The notes below the pieces were generated by a model that made no database searches, was not told where the DNA came from, and was given only the letters and a program-made list of their open reading frames with translations. A stretch of 55,329 nucleotides of DNA from Streptomyces sp. MMG1533 (GTDB taxonomy: Bacteria > Actinomycetota > Actinomycetes > Streptomycetales > Streptomycetaceae), in contig NZ_LGDG01000257.1 of the NCBI RefSeq assembly GCF_001279775.1, positions 1 through 55,329 of the forward strand, read 5' to 3'. Shown here piece by piece: positions 25,430-35,745 of the stretch (position 1 is its first letter; each line of letters begins with the position of its first letter). A program made the position numbers and the translations under genes.

Positions 25430-25701
25430 GCGGCTCACCATAAACGCGTCGGACTGCCAGTTCTGCAAATTGCCTTCCGCTCCTGCCCCCCGGCCGTACT
25501 CTGATGAACAGCACCGGTGGGGGCCGGTGTGATCAGGGGGCGAGACAGTCGGGTACGACGCCCGAAGTGGGGGTAACAGGTTCTGCACGGCGGCGGCCGT
25601 GCGGTGACGGATGCCCCTGGGCGTCGTATCCGCGTACAAGTCGTCGTTCTCCGGACCTTGAGGTGTCCCCTGCTCTTCAGGAGCTTGGGGAAGGGGGTTT
25701 C
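25430..25701 (+). other. 272-bp gap between acetyltransferase and response regulator
   Basis: No gene. Contains CACCGG/CCGGTG (about 25514-25531) and a second hairpin made of CCCC-t-GCTC (25667-25675) and GAGC-tt-GGGG (25681-25690), whose right arm runs into the G-rich ribosome site of the next gene and could modulate its translation. Confidence 0.35.
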
Positions 25702-26469
25702 GTGGTTCGCATCCGAGTCCTGGTCGTCGACGACCATCGCATCTTCGCCGAGTCACTCGCCGCGGCGCTGGCAGCCGAGCCCGACGTGGAGGTCTCCGCG
25801 GCCGGCAGCGGTCCCGCCGCGCTGCGCAGTCTGGAGCGCGCGGCCGCCGAGGGGCGCCGCTACGACGTGCTGCTGGTCGACGCCGACCTGGGCGGCAATG
25901 TGCCCGGCGTCCGGCCCGCGGTGCCGGTCCAGGAGGTGGGCGAGGACGGCCTCGTCGACGGGATCTCGCTGGTCGTCGGGGTGCGTTCGTCGCAGCCCGC
26001 CGTCCGGATCGTCGTGCTCGCCGAGAAGGACGACCCGCGCCGCGCCGCGCTCGCCCTGCAGGCCGGCGCCTCCGGGTGGGTCGCCAAGGACTGCTCGCTG
26101 TCCCGGCTGCTGACGGTCATACGAGGAGTCCTGCGCGAGGAGACGCACCTGCCGCCCGCCCTGCTCACCGGCGTCCTGCGGGAGTTGACCGCCGCGCGCA
26201 AGCACCGCACCGAGAGCGAACAGCTGGTGGAGTCCCTCACGCCGAGGGAGCGGGAAGTGCTGCGCTGCATGGTCGCCGGGCTCGGGCGGAAAGCCGTCGC
26301 GGAGAGGCTCTTCCTCTCCCCGCACACCGTCCGCACTCATATGCAGAACGTCCTCGGCAAGCTCGGGGTGCACTCCACGCTGGCCGCCGTCGCGCTGGCG
26401 CGGCGGGCGGGGGTCGGCCCCGTCGACCTAGCCGGGGATGTTGTCGAACGGGGCGGTCAACTGGCGTAG
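25702..26469 (+). CDS. NarL/LuxR-family response regulator
   Basis: 255 residues. Receiver with acidic pair (VLVVDDHRIFAESL), a phospho-acceptor Asp60 in VLLVDADLGG and Lys in GWVAKD, all intact, unlike the regulator at 20411. An insertion of about 20 residues (NVPGVRPAVPVQEVGEDG) enlarges the loop after the phosphorylation site. The C-terminal LuxR helix-turn-helix is LTPREREVLRCMVAGLGRKAVAE / SPHTVRTHMQNVLGKL. GTG 25702 has GGGGAAGGGGG upstream. No kinase lies beside it. Its last 42 bp overlap the convergent tamR gene. Confidence 0.9.
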   Translation: MVRIRVLVVDDHRIFAESLAAALAAEPDVEVSAAGSGPAALRSLERAAAEGRRYDVLLVDADLGGNVPGVRPAVPVQEVGEDGLVDGISLVVGVRSSQPAVRIVVLAEKDDPRRAALALQAGASGWVAKDCSLSRLLTVIRGVLREETHLPPALLTGVLRELTAARKHRTESEQLVESLTPREREVLRCMVAGLGRKAVAERLFLSPHTVRTHMQNVLGKLGVHSTLAAVALARRAGVGPVDLAGDVVERGGQLA

Positions 26470-26925
26470 CAGTCCGGCAAGTTCGCTCCGCTGGGCGCGG
26501 GACAGCTCCGCGAGGATGGCCCGCTCCTGGTCGAGCAGTCCGGCCAGGGCCTGGTCGGCGCGGTCCTTGCCGTCGTCCGTGAGCCGGACCAGCACGCCGC
26601 GCCGGTCGCTCGGGTCGGGCAGCCGCTCCACCAGGCCCTTCTTGGTCAGGCGGTCGATGCGGTTCGTCATCGTGCCCGAGGTGACCAGGGTCTGGGTCAG
26701 CAGCTGTCCCGGCGAGAGCTGATACGGCGTTCCCGCGCGCCTCAGTGCCGTCAGTACGTCGAACTCCCAGGGCTCCAGGCTGTGCTCGGCGAAGGCCAGC
26801 CGGCGGGCCCGGTCCAGGTGCCGGGCCAGTCTGCTCACCCGGCTGAGTACCTCGAGCGGTTCCACGTCGAGGTCCGGGCGCTCCCGGCGCCATGCTGATA
26901 CCAGCCGATCGACCTCGTCCTCCAT
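26428..26925 (-). CDS. tamR: MarR-family repressor TamR
   Basis: 165 residues with the MarR winged helix (LEPWEFDVLTALRRAG, SGTMTNRIDRLTKKGLVER, DPSDRRGVLVRLTDDGK wing). In S. coelicolor the orthologue TamR represses the divergent tam gene and is released by trans-aconitate and related tricarboxylates, linking it to aconitase damage during oxidative stress. The assignment rests on the divergent tam neighbour and the palindromic sites between them. ATG 26925 is supported by a TACACT box 7 nt upstream, so it is probably leaderless and autoregulated. The 3' end overlaps the convergent response regulator. Confidence 0.88.
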   Translation of the reverse strand: MEDEVDRLVSAWRRERPDLDVEPLEVLSRVSRLARHLDRARRLAFAEHSLEPWEFDVLTALRRAGTPYQLSPGQLLTQTLVTSGTMTNRIDRLTKKGLVERLPDPSDRRGVLVRLTDDGKDRADQALAGLLDQERAILAELSRAQRSELAGLLRQLTAPFDNIPG

Positions 26926-26932
26926 GACGATC

Positions 26933-26938
26933 AGTGTA
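26933..26938 (-). promoter_or_regulatory. -10 box of leaderless tamR promoter
   Basis: Minus-strand TACACT followed by 7 nt and ATG. Confidence 0.55.
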
Positions 26939-26946
26939 GTGGTTGT

Positions 26947-26991
26947 GTCGATGTGAAGTCTCTTGATGTCAAGTCTCTTGACGTCAAGGTA
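26947..26991. promoter_or_regulatory. Three tandem 15-bp TamR operator units
   Basis: Units at 26947-26961, 26962-26976 and 26977-26991. Units 2 and 3 each begin with a 12-bp palindrome, CTTGATGTCAAG and CTTGACGTCAAG; unit 1 (GTCGATGTGAAG) matches 9 of 12. TTGACG inside unit 3 with CAGGCT 17 nt later would be the tam promoter, so binding would block it. Confidence 0.75.
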
Positions 26992-27045
26992 AATCCTGGG
27001 CAGGCTGGGAACCCGTTGAGTACGGTCACGACGAGGAGGCCCGCC

Positions 27046-27876
27046 ATGCCCGCCACCGCCCCCACCTGGGACCCCGCCCAGTATCTGCGCCACGCCGACC
27101 ACCGTGCCCGCCCCTTCGCCGACCTCCTCGCCCGGGTCCCGGACCTGCCCGCGCGACCGCCCGCGGGGCCACCCCGCATCGCCGACCTCGGCTGCGGGCC
27201 CGGCAACGTCACGACCCTGCTCGCCGGCCGCTGGCCCGCCGCGCACATCACCGGGTACGACAACTCGCCGGAGATGCTCGACAAGGCGCACGCGGACCAC
27301 GCGGGCCCCACTCCCGGCGGCGGCCGCCTCGACTTCGCCCACGCCGACGTTCTGACCTGGGCGCCCCCGGAGCCGTACGACCTGATCGTCAGCAATGCCA
27401 CCCTCCAGTGGGTGCCGGGGCACGTGGAGCGGTTCGCGCAGTGGGTGGCGGGTCTGGTGCCGGGCGGCACCTTCGCCTTCCAGGTCCCGGGGAACTTCGA
27501 CGCCCCCAGCCACCGGCTGATGCGCGAACTCGCCCACTCCGCCCGCTGGAAGCACCGCCTCGCCGACACCCTGCGGCACGACGACGCCGTCCTCGCACCC
27601 GAGGTCTACCTGGAGCGGCTGGCCGACCTCGGCTGCACGGCGGACGTGTGGGAGACGACGTACGTCCATCTGCTGGAGGGCGAGGATCCGGTGCTCGACT
27701 GGGTGAAGGGCACCGGCCTGCGCCCCGTCCTGACCGCGCTCGACGACGACCCGGACGCCCGGGAGGAGTTCGTCGCCGAGTACCGGGCGGTCCTGCGCGA
27801 GGCCTATCCGACCGGGCCGCACGGCACGCCCTTCCCCTTCCGCCGCATCTTCGCGGTCGCCCGCAAGGAGGCGTGA
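27046..27876 (+). CDS. tam: trans-Aconitate 2-methyltransferase
   Basis: 276-residue class I SAM methyltransferase: motif I ADLGCGPGNVTTLL, acidic GYDNSPEML, motif SNATLQWVPGH typical of Tam, and post-motif VPGNFDAPSH. It methylates trans-aconitate, an inhibitor of aconitase formed when the TCA cycle is disturbed. ATG 27046 has GAGGAGG 6 nt upstream. Divergent from tamR, with three operator units between. The last base of its stop codon is the first base of the next ATG (TGATG), so the following VOC gene is co-translated. Confidence 0.9.
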   Translation: MPATAPTWDPAQYLRHADHRARPFADLLARVPDLPARPPAGPPRIADLGCGPGNVTTLLAGRWPAAHITGYDNSPEMLDKAHADHAGPTPGGGRLDFAHADVLTWAPPEPYDLIVSNATLQWVPGHVERFAQWVAGLVPGGTFAFQVPGNFDAPSHRLMRELAHSARWKHRLADTLRHDDAVLAPEVYLERLADLGCTADVWETTYVHLLEGEDPVLDWVKGTGLRPVLTALDDDPDAREEFVAEYRAVLREAYPTGPHGTPFPFRRIFAVARKEA

Positions 27877-28259
27877 TGATCACCGCCGTCGACCATGTGC
27901 AGCTCGCCGCCCCGCCCGGCTCCGAGGAGCGGTTGCGGGCGTACTACGTCGGCGTCCTCGGTATGACGGAGCTCCCCAAGCCGCCGGTGCTCGCGGCGCG
28001 TGGAGGCTGCTGGTTCCAGGCGGGTGCGGTGCAGCTGCACCTGGGCGTCGAGGCGGACTTCCGCCCCGCGAAGAAGGCCCACCCGGGGCTTCGGGTGACG
28101 GACATGGATGCGTATGCGACCCGGCTGGAGGCCCGCGGGGCCGCGGTCACCTGGGACGACGACCTGCCGGGTCACCGGCGCTTCTACGCCGAGGACCCGG
28201 TGGGCAACCGCCTGGAGTTCCTGGAGCCGGTGGTCAGCCCGTTCGGCCCAGGTGGGTGA
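27876..28259 (+). CDS. VOC-superfamily (glyoxalase/dioxygenase-fold) protein
   Basis: 127 residues with two beta-alpha-beta-beta-beta modules: ITAVDHVQLAAPPG (first metal His position), RAYYVGVLGM, QLHLGVE, HPGLRVTDM and FYAEDPVGNRLEFLEP (Glu ligand region). Such proteins bind a metal and act on small organic molecules; the substrate is unknown. The 1-bp overlap with tam suggests a related role, perhaps on a tam product, but that is inference. The stop codon overlaps the convergent RelE gene by 26 bp. Confidence 0.85.
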   Translation: MITAVDHVQLAAPPGSEERLRAYYVGVLGMTELPKPPVLAARGGCWFQAGAVQLHLGVEADFRPAKKAHPGLRVTDMDAYATRLEARGAAVTWDDDLPGHRRFYAEDPVGNRLEFLEPVVSPFGPGG

Positions 28260-28482
28260 CGAGGATGTGGATCACTTCGTCGTCGATGACGTACAGGACG
28301 CGATAGGCGCCGACGCGGAGGCGGCGGATGTTCACCCCGTACGCGGTGGAGTTCGAGGGGCGCGGCGCTTCCGCGAGTGCGTCAACGGCCTCGTACACGG
28401 CGGCCAGACCCACTGGGTCGTCCTTGAGGAACCGCACCGCGGCGTTCGTGGCCGGTGGTTCCCAGATGATGCGGTAGGTCAC
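28234..28482 (-). CDS. RelE/ParE-family toxin of a type II toxin-antitoxin pair
   Basis: 82 residues. The sequence YRIIWEPPATNAAVRFLKDDP and NIRRLRVGAYRVLYVIDDE, then IHILVTHLGR, fits the RelE fold (basic substrate-facing strands and a C-terminal basic residue). RelE toxins cut mRNA in the ribosomal A site. It overlaps the antitoxin stop by 4 bp and lies downstream of it, the normal order. It has no promoter of its own and overlaps the convergent VOC gene. Confidence 0.85.
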   Translation of the reverse strand: MTYRIIWEPPATNAAVRFLKDDPVGLAAVYEAVDALAEAPRPSNSTAYGVNIRRLRVGAYRVLYVIDDEVIHILVTHLGRTG

Positions 28483-28730
28483 GGGCGCAGCCCCAGCATG
28501 CGTCCGACTTCCTCGTGCGGAATGCCCTCTCCGAGCGTGCCCTCCGCCTTGCGCCTCTGGTAGTCGGCAAGAGCCAGGGCGTCTTCCAGATCCTCTATCA
28601 CCTGCGGAGAGACCAGGAGCGCCGCCACATGCCCGTGATCGGTGAGTGCAATGGTCTCGCGGCTGTGCGCCGCGCGCCGCACCAGGTCGCCGAGCTGGGA
28701 ACGGGCCGCGCTGATCGCAATCTCAGTCAT
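28479..28730 (-). CDS. Phd/YefM-family antitoxin
   Basis: 83 residues. N-terminal Phd/YefM DNA-binding fold (MTEIAISAARSQLGDLVRRA, IALTDHGHVAALLVSPQ) and a helical C-terminus (LEDALALADYQRRKAEG) that would wrap the RelE toxin. It is expected to repress its own promoter together with the toxin. Start at ATG 28730; the upstream 40 bp to the TetR stop codon are A/T-rich and may carry the promoter. Confidence 0.87.
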   Translation of the reverse strand: MTEIAISAARSQLGDLVRRAAHSRETIALTDHGHVAALLVSPQVIEDLEDALALADYQRRKAEGTLGEGIPHEEVGRMLGLRP

Positions 28731-28771
28731 GCCCGCATTGTGTCACAAGGTTAATCTACGGAAACGTTTAT

Positions 28772-29449
28772 TTAGCTCTTCCGGCGCCCTATCAAGTGCG
28801 GCTTGGCCTCCAGCCCGTCCAGCCCGTGCCACGCGAGATTCACCAGATGGGCGGCGACCTCCGCCTTCTTCGGGCGGCGGACGTCCAGCCACCACTGGCC
28901 GGTCAGCGCCACCATGCCGACCAGGGCCTGCGCGTACAGCGGGGCCAGCTTCGGGTCGAAGCCGCGGCTCTTGAACTCGCGGCCCAGGATGTCCTCCACC
29001 TGGGTGGCGATGTCCGAGATCAGGGACGCGAAGGAACCCGTCGACTGGGGGATGGGCGAGTCACGGACCAGGATGCGGAAACCGTCCGTGTACTCCTCGA
29101 TGTAGTCCAGCAACGCGAAAGCCGCCTGCTCGCACAGCTCCCGCGGATGACCGGCCGTCAACGAGCTCGTCACCATTTCCAGCAGGCGCCGCATCTCGCG
29201 GTCCACCACCACCGCGTACAGCCCCTCCTTGCCCCCGAAGTGCTCGTAGACCACCGGCTTGGACACCCCGGCCTTCGCCGCGATCTCCTCCACCGACGTG
29301 CCCTCGAAACCCTTCGCGGCGAAGAGGGTGCGACCGATCTCCAGCAGCTGCTGGCGACGCTCCGCACCGGTCATCCGGGTGCGACGCGCACGCCGCGGCT
29401 TCTCATTGCTCGGGGTGCTGCTGGAGTCGGTCGCCACGCCGTCAATCAT
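28772..29449 (-). CDS. TetR-family regulator coupled to fatty-acid desaturase
   Basis: 225 residues. N-terminal TetR helix-turn-helix (LLEIGRTLFAAKGFEGTSVEEIAAKAGVSKPVVYEHFGGKEGLYAVVV) after a basic tail (PRRARRTRMTG), and a helical ligand domain with DYIEEYTDGFRILVRD. Its ATG overlaps the desaturase stop (ATGA), so it is made from the same mRNA. A lipid-responsive repressor of the desaturase is the simplest reading, acting on the paired palindromes at 30520-30549; this is inference from position. Confidence 0.88.
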   Translation of the reverse strand: MIDGVATDSSSTPSNEKPRRARRTRMTGAERRQQLLEIGRTLFAAKGFEGTSVEEIAAKAGVSKPVVYEHFGGKEGLYAVVVDREMRRLLEMVTSSLTAGHPRELCEQAAFALLDYIEEYTDGFRILVRDSPIPQSTGSFASLISDIATQVEDILGREFKSRGFDPKLAPLYAQALVGMVALTGQWWLDVRRPKKAEVAAHLVNLAWHGLDGLEAKPHLIGRRKS

Positions 29450-30456
29450 GCCGCCTTCGCCGTCTCCCTCTTGCGCCGGGAAGCGTCCTCACCCGTGTTA
29501 CGGCGGGAATCGATACGCGAGCGTGACGGCCAACGCACGTCATGGGCCCAGCCGAGCATCTCGAACCAGCGGATGAACCGTGCCGAGGAGTCCAACTGGC
29601 CCCGCTCCACCCCGTGCCGCGCCGACGTCGGGTCGGCGTGGTGCAGGTTGTGCCAGGACTCGCCGCACGACAGGACCGCCAGCCACCACACGTTGCCCGA
29701 GCGGTCGCGCGACTTGAACGGCCGCTTGCCGACCGCGTGGCAGATCGAGTTGATCGACCACGTCACGTGGTGCAGGAGCGCCACCCGGACCAGCGAGCCC
29801 CAGAAGAAGCCGGTGAAGGCGCCCCACCAGGACATCGTCACCAGACCGCCGATCACCGCGGGCAGCGCCAGCGAGAGAAGCGTCCACAGGATGAACTGCC
29901 GGGAGATCGTCCGGATCGCCTTGTCCTTGATCAGATCCGGCGCGTACTTCTCCTGCGAGGTCTGCTCCTCGTCGAACATCCAGCCGATGTGGGCCCACCA
30001 CAGGCCCTTCATCAGCGCGGGGACCGTCTCCCCGAAACGCCACGGCGAATGCGGGTCGCCCTCGGCGTCGGAGAACTTGTGGTGCTTACGGTGGTCGGCC
30101 ACCCAGCGCACCAGCGGCCCCTCGACCGCCATCGACCCCATGATCGCCAGCGCGATCCGCAGGGGCCGTTTCGCCTTGAAGGCGCCGTGGGTGAAGTAGC
30201 GGTGGAAACCGATCGTGATGCCGTGGCAGCCCAGGTAGTAGAAGAAGACCAGAAGGCCGAGGTCCAACCAGCTCACACCCCAGCCCCACGCCAGCGGCAC
30301 GGCCGCCAGCAGCGCGAGGAACGGGACGGTGATGAAGAGCAGCAGCGTGATCTGCTCGATCGAACGCTTCTGCTCGCCACCCAGGGTGGCGGAGGGAGTG
30401 GGGGTGTCGTCGGGGGCCTTCGAGGAGCCTTCGATCACATCGGAGCTTGACGTCAT
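29446..30456 (-). CDS. Acyl-CoA/acyl-lipid delta-9-type fatty acid desaturase
   Basis: 336-residue membrane di-iron enzyme that introduces a cis double bond in fatty acyl chains. The three His boxes are present: HRYFTH (HxxxxH), HRKHH (HxxHH) and HNLHH (HxxHH), between four membrane helices (e.g. ITLLLFITVPFLALLAAVPL). The GFHRYFTHGAFKA and HKFSDAEGDPHSP surroundings are typical of the stearoyl-CoA desaturase-like group. ATG 30456 has AGGGGAC upstream. It is the first gene of a two-gene unit with its TetR regulator, and probably controls membrane fluidity. The Arg/Lys-rich C-terminal tail is probably cytosolic. Confidence 0.92.
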   Translation of the reverse strand: MTSSSDVIEGSSKAPDDTPTPSATLGGEQKRSIEQITLLLFITVPFLALLAAVPLAWGWGVSWLDLGLLVFFYYLGCHGITIGFHRYFTHGAFKAKRPLRIALAIMGSMAVEGPLVRWVADHRKHHKFSDAEGDPHSPWRFGETVPALMKGLWWAHIGWMFDEEQTSQEKYAPDLIKDKAIRTISRQFILWTLLSLALPAVIGGLVTMSWWGAFTGFFWGSLVRVALLHHVTWSINSICHAVGKRPFKSRDRSGNVWWLAVLSCGESWHNLHHADPTSARHGVERGQLDSSARFIRWFEMLGWAHDVRWPSRSRIDSRRNTGEDASRRKRETAKAA

Positions 30457-30519
30457 GCGCGTCCCCTGTGGGGTCTTGGATTGAGGCAGATGCCGTGCCG
30501 GGCGAACCGTGCCGTACTT

Positions 30520-30549
30520 CCTACGGTTCCGTAACCTACGGCTTCGTAA
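30520..30549. promoter_or_regulatory. Two tandem 15-bp operator units upstream of the desaturase
   Basis: CCTACGGTTCCGTAA (30520-30534) and CCTACGGCTTCGTAA (30535-30549) are direct repeats differing in two bases. Each holds an inverted repeat (TACGG-tt-CCGTA; TACG-gctt-CGTA), as expected for two TetR dimers on one DNA face set. Minus-strand TAGGTT, a good -10, lies in the junction. Confidence 0.7.
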
Positions 30550-30745
30550 GTATGGCAGCGCGTCGGCCTGCGGCAAGAGCCCGAGATTCTGCGCGTCCGC
30601 GTGGACACCTATCCTTGGATCGGTCGGACAGCGCGGTCCGCTCTGATTTCTTCCCGGATGCCCGGCCCGTATGCGGCAGCAGCCGCCTGTCCGCCGTCCG
30701 GGTTCCCCCTCCGGACGAGCTTCAACACTGCAAGGAGCCGCACCT

Positions 30746-33487
<2,742 letters not shown>

Positions 33488-33500
33488 CGGTCCTCGTACA

Positions 33501-33547
33501 TACGACGGTGCCCCCGAGCCTCGGAGAAGCTCGGGGGCACCGCCGTA
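33501..33547. terminator. Bidirectional terminator between ppc and the LAETG gene
   Basis: A perfect 14-bp stem, CGGTGCCCCCGAGC (33506-33519) with GCTCGGGGGCACCG (33529-33542), extended after one mismatch by TACG/CGTA. Confidence 0.85.
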
Positions 33548-33554
33548 TGCGCGA

Positions 33555-34241
33555 TCAGGCCTTACGGCGACGGAACACCAGGTAACCGCCCCCCGCGACC
33601 AGCGCGGCCGCGAGGCCGGACAGCAGGCCCACCGGGGCGCCGTTGCCGGTCTCGGCGAGGTCGCCCCCGGTGCCCTGGGCGGACGGGGAGGAGGAAGCCG
33701 ACGGGTCCGCCGAAATGCCGGCGGACGAGCCCGGGCTCGGCGACGCGGACGGGCTCGCCGACTCGCCCGCCGAGGAGCTCGGCGAGGCCGAACCGGACGG
33801 CGTCGAACCGCCGCCCTCCCCGTCGTCCCCGCAGTCCGTCCAGAACACCTTGTGCTTGGCGGCGCCGTTCTCGCCGTCGAAGTTCCAGAACAGCTTGTAG
33901 TGCCCGTCGGGCAGCGACAGGTCGTCCGTACGCCCGTGACCGTCGGCGTCCAGGGCGATCTCGCCGGACTTCACCGTCTCGCCCTTGACGTCGGCCGTCG
34001 GGGCCCAGGCCTCGATGTGCCAGTCGACCTGCTGGACGGCGTCGAAGCCGAAGGCGTCGAGGTAGAAGGTGCAGACGTGGGGCTCGTTCTTGCGGAGCTC
34101 CTCGCCGGTGGTGGCGTCGTGGATCTTCACGGTGCCGTTGTCGCCGCCGGTGGCAAGAGGCGTGGCGTGCGCGAGGGGGGCGGCCAGGAAGGCCGCCGTT
34201 GCTACGGCGGACAGGACGCCGGCGCGGCTGAGGATACGCAT
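33555..34241 (-). CDS. LAETG-anchored cell-wall surface protein (sortase substrate)
   Basis: 228 residues. Signal peptide MRILSRAGVLSAVATAAFLA with cleavage after AHA, a secreted domain of about 120 residues with two Cys (HVCTFYLDAFGFDA; FWTDCGDD), a Ser/Pro/Ala/Gly-rich wall-spanning stalk, then LAETG, a hydrophobic helix (APVGLLSGLAAALVAGGGYLVF) and RRRKA tail. LAXTG is the recognition motif of Streptomyces class E sortases that attach chaplins and other proteins to peptidoglycan. The function of the globular part is unknown. No sortase gene is in the window. ATG 34241 gives a standard signal peptide. Confidence 0.9.
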   Translation of the reverse strand: MRILSRAGVLSAVATAAFLAAPLAHATPLATGGDNGTVKIHDATTGEELRKNEPHVCTFYLDAFGFDAVQQVDWHIEAWAPTADVKGETVKSGEIALDADGHGRTDDLSLPDGHYKLFWNFDGENGAAKHKVFWTDCGDDGEGGGSTPSGSASPSSSAGESASPSASPSPGSSAGISADPSASSSPSAQGTGGDLAETGNGAPVGLLSGLAAALVAGGGYLVFRRRKA

Positions 34242-34377
34242 GGGGCAATTCCATCTTCGAGATGCGAAAGGGAAGATGTGGAGGGGGCGGCTCAGCATCC
34301 AGCCGGGAATGACCGCAGGTCAATCACGAACAGGGAACGAATAGTTCGGCCACAGAAGTCGAGATCGCCGAAGTACC

Positions 34378-34869
34378 TCACACCACCACAAAAACGGCCG
34401 TGAGCAGCGCGACCCCCGACCCCGCCAACACCCACGCGACCCGAGTCCGCCGCAGCCCGCCCGCCACCACGACCGAGGCGAGCAGCAGCGCGCCGCCCAT
34501 CGGCACCCACGCGTACAGGATCCCGGCGGGACCGGAGCGCACCACGTCGTCGCTGCCGGGCTTCACCACCACGGTGTACGTCTGCCCCTTGCGCACGGCG
34601 ACCGTGTGCTCGATGACCACGTTCCTGCGGGCGGTCGACCCCACCGACGCCGGCGTGTACGGCCCCGTACAGGTGTCCTCGCCGCACCGCGTCACCTCGA
34701 CCGTGCCACGCTCCCGCCCCTTGGTGAGCATCACGTGCTGTGCCGTCCCCCAGGACCCCCACACACCGGCGATCAGGATCAGCGCCGCGACCGCACCCAT
34801 CGCCGCGAGCCGCCCGAACCGCAGCGCGGTGACGGAAGCCTGGCGGGAGGTGGCGGTAGTGGCAGGCAT
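34378..34869 (-). CDS. Small membrane protein with an extracytoplasmic Cys-containing loop
   Basis: 163 residues. One helix near the N-terminus (AAMGAVAALILIAGVWGSW), an external loop of about 65 residues containing CGEDTC (possible disulphide), and two C-terminal helices (YAWVPMGGALLLASVVVAGG; VAWVLAGSGVALLTAVFVV). This resembles DUF3592-like envelope proteins, but I do not recognise it firmly. ATG 34869 is preferred over ATG 34881 because a full promoter (TTGACC, 18 nt, AATGAT) ends 7 nt before it, so it should be leaderless. Confidence 0.75.
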   Translation of the reverse strand: MPATTATSRQASVTALRFGRLAAMGAVAALILIAGVWGSWGTAQHVMLTKGRERGTVEVTRCGEDTCTGPYTPASVGSTARRNVVIEHTVAVRKGQTYTVVVKPGSDDVVRSGPAGILYAWVPMGGALLLASVVVAGGLRRTRVAWVLAGSGVALLTAVFVVV

Positions 34870-34876
34870 GGCCGGG

Positions 34877-34906
34877 ATCATTGGCCATGGCGCTGCGGTC
34901 GGTCAA
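34877..34906 (-). promoter_or_regulatory. Leaderless promoter of the small membrane protein
   Basis: Minus strand: TTGACC (34906-34901), 18-nt spacer, AATGAT (34882-34877), 7 nt, ATG. Confidence 0.6.
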
Positions 34907-34965
34907 CTTCGCCGGGTGTCGGTGACGGACAAGTCGGCAGTTGTACGTACCTTTCCCCGGCCCTT

Positions 34966-35090
34966 CCCCGCCCTCAGGAGACGTACCTGTCCCCGCCCTC
35001 AGGAGTTGTACGTCTCCCCGCCCTCAGGAGACGTACCTGTCCCCGCCCTCAGGAGTTGTACGTCTCCCCGCCCTCAGGAGTTGTACGTGC
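34966..35090. repeat. Five tandem 25-bp units (minisatellite) over the 3' end of pth
   Basis: Units start at 34966, 34991, 35016, 35041 and 35066. All share CCCCGCCCTCAGGAG; the remaining 10 bp alternate between ACGTACCTGT (units 1, 3) and TTGTACGTCT (units 2, 4; unit 5 ends TTGTACGTGC). Unit 5 contains the pth stop codon and last codons; the other four lie downstream of pth and each repeats its TGA. A degenerate sixth piece precedes unit 1 (about 34939-34965). There are no unique spacers, so it is not a CRISPR array. Confidence 0.9.
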
Positions 35091-35670
35091 CCTGCGCCCG
35101 CTCCAGCCCCTCGATCACCAGACACTCGACGGCATCGGCGGCCCGGTCCACGAAGTAGTCCAACTCCTTGCGCTCCGCCGACGAGAAGTCCTTCAGCACG
35201 AAGTCCGCGACCTGCATACGCCCCGGAGGCCGCCCGATCCCGAACCGCACCCGGTGATAGTCCGCACCCATCACCTTCGTCATCGACTTCAGCCCGTTGT
35301 GCCCGTTGTCCCCGCCACCGAGCTTCAGCCGGAGCACCCCGTAGTCGATGTCCAACTCGTCATGGATGGCCACGATGTTCGCCACGGGCACCTTGTAGAA
35401 GTCCCTGAGCGCGTTCACCGGCCCGCCCGACAGGTTCATGTACGACATCGGCTTCGCCAGCACCACCCGCCGGTTCGCCGGCCCGGGCGGTCCGATCCGC
35501 CCCTCCACGACCTGCGCCTGCGCCTTCCCGGCCCGCTTGAACCTGCCCCCGATCCGCTCCGCGAGCAGATCGGCGACCATGAAGCCGACGTTGTGCCGGT
35601 TGGCTGCGTACTCGGGCCCGGGGTTGCCGAGGCCGACGATCAGCCAGGGGGCGCCTGCATCGGTCGTCAC
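35074..35670 (-). CDS. pth: Peptidyl-tRNA hydrolase
   Basis: 198 residues. Hydrolyses the ester of peptidyl-tRNAs released from ribosomes. Motifs: [21 protein letters not shown] with the catalytic His and Asn, [13 protein letters not shown], and [27 protein letters not shown] with catalytic Asp. GTG 35670 is favoured because AAGGAG is 8 nt upstream; ATG 35676 sits too close to it. The last codons (RAQGTYNS) lie in the final unit of a 25-bp tandem repeat. It is downstream of rplY on the same strand, a common actinobacterial pair. Confidence 0.95.
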   Translation of the reverse strand: MTTDAGAPWLIVGLGNPGPEYAANRHNVGFMVADLLAERIGGRFKRAGKAQAQVVEGRIGPPGPANRRVVLAKPMSYMNLSGGPVNALRDFYKVPVANIVAIHDELDIDYGVLRLKLGGGDNGHNGLKSMTKVMGADYHRVRFGIGRPPGRMQVADFVLKDFSSAERKELDYFVDRAADAVECLVIEGLERAQGTYNS

Positions 35671-35693
35671 GTGCATGTCTCCTTGATACGCGC

Positions 35694-35724
35694 CAGCCGC
35701 CGTTCCCGTGGGGAACAGCGGCTG
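35694..35724 (-). terminator. Hairpin in the rplY-pth gap
   Basis: CAGCCGC (35694-35700) pairs with GCGGCTG (35718-35724) and TTCCC with GGGAA inside, around a GTG loop. It sits 22 nt after the rplY stop, and may partly stop rplY mRNA before pth. Confidence 0.55.
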
Positions 35725-35745
35725 ACGAAACGACGAAGGTGAGGA

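Noticed and set aside
34966..35090. Tandem 25-bp repeats as a CRISPR array
   Set aside because: Units are directly joined with no unique spacers, no cas genes are nearby, and one unit is the pth 3' end.
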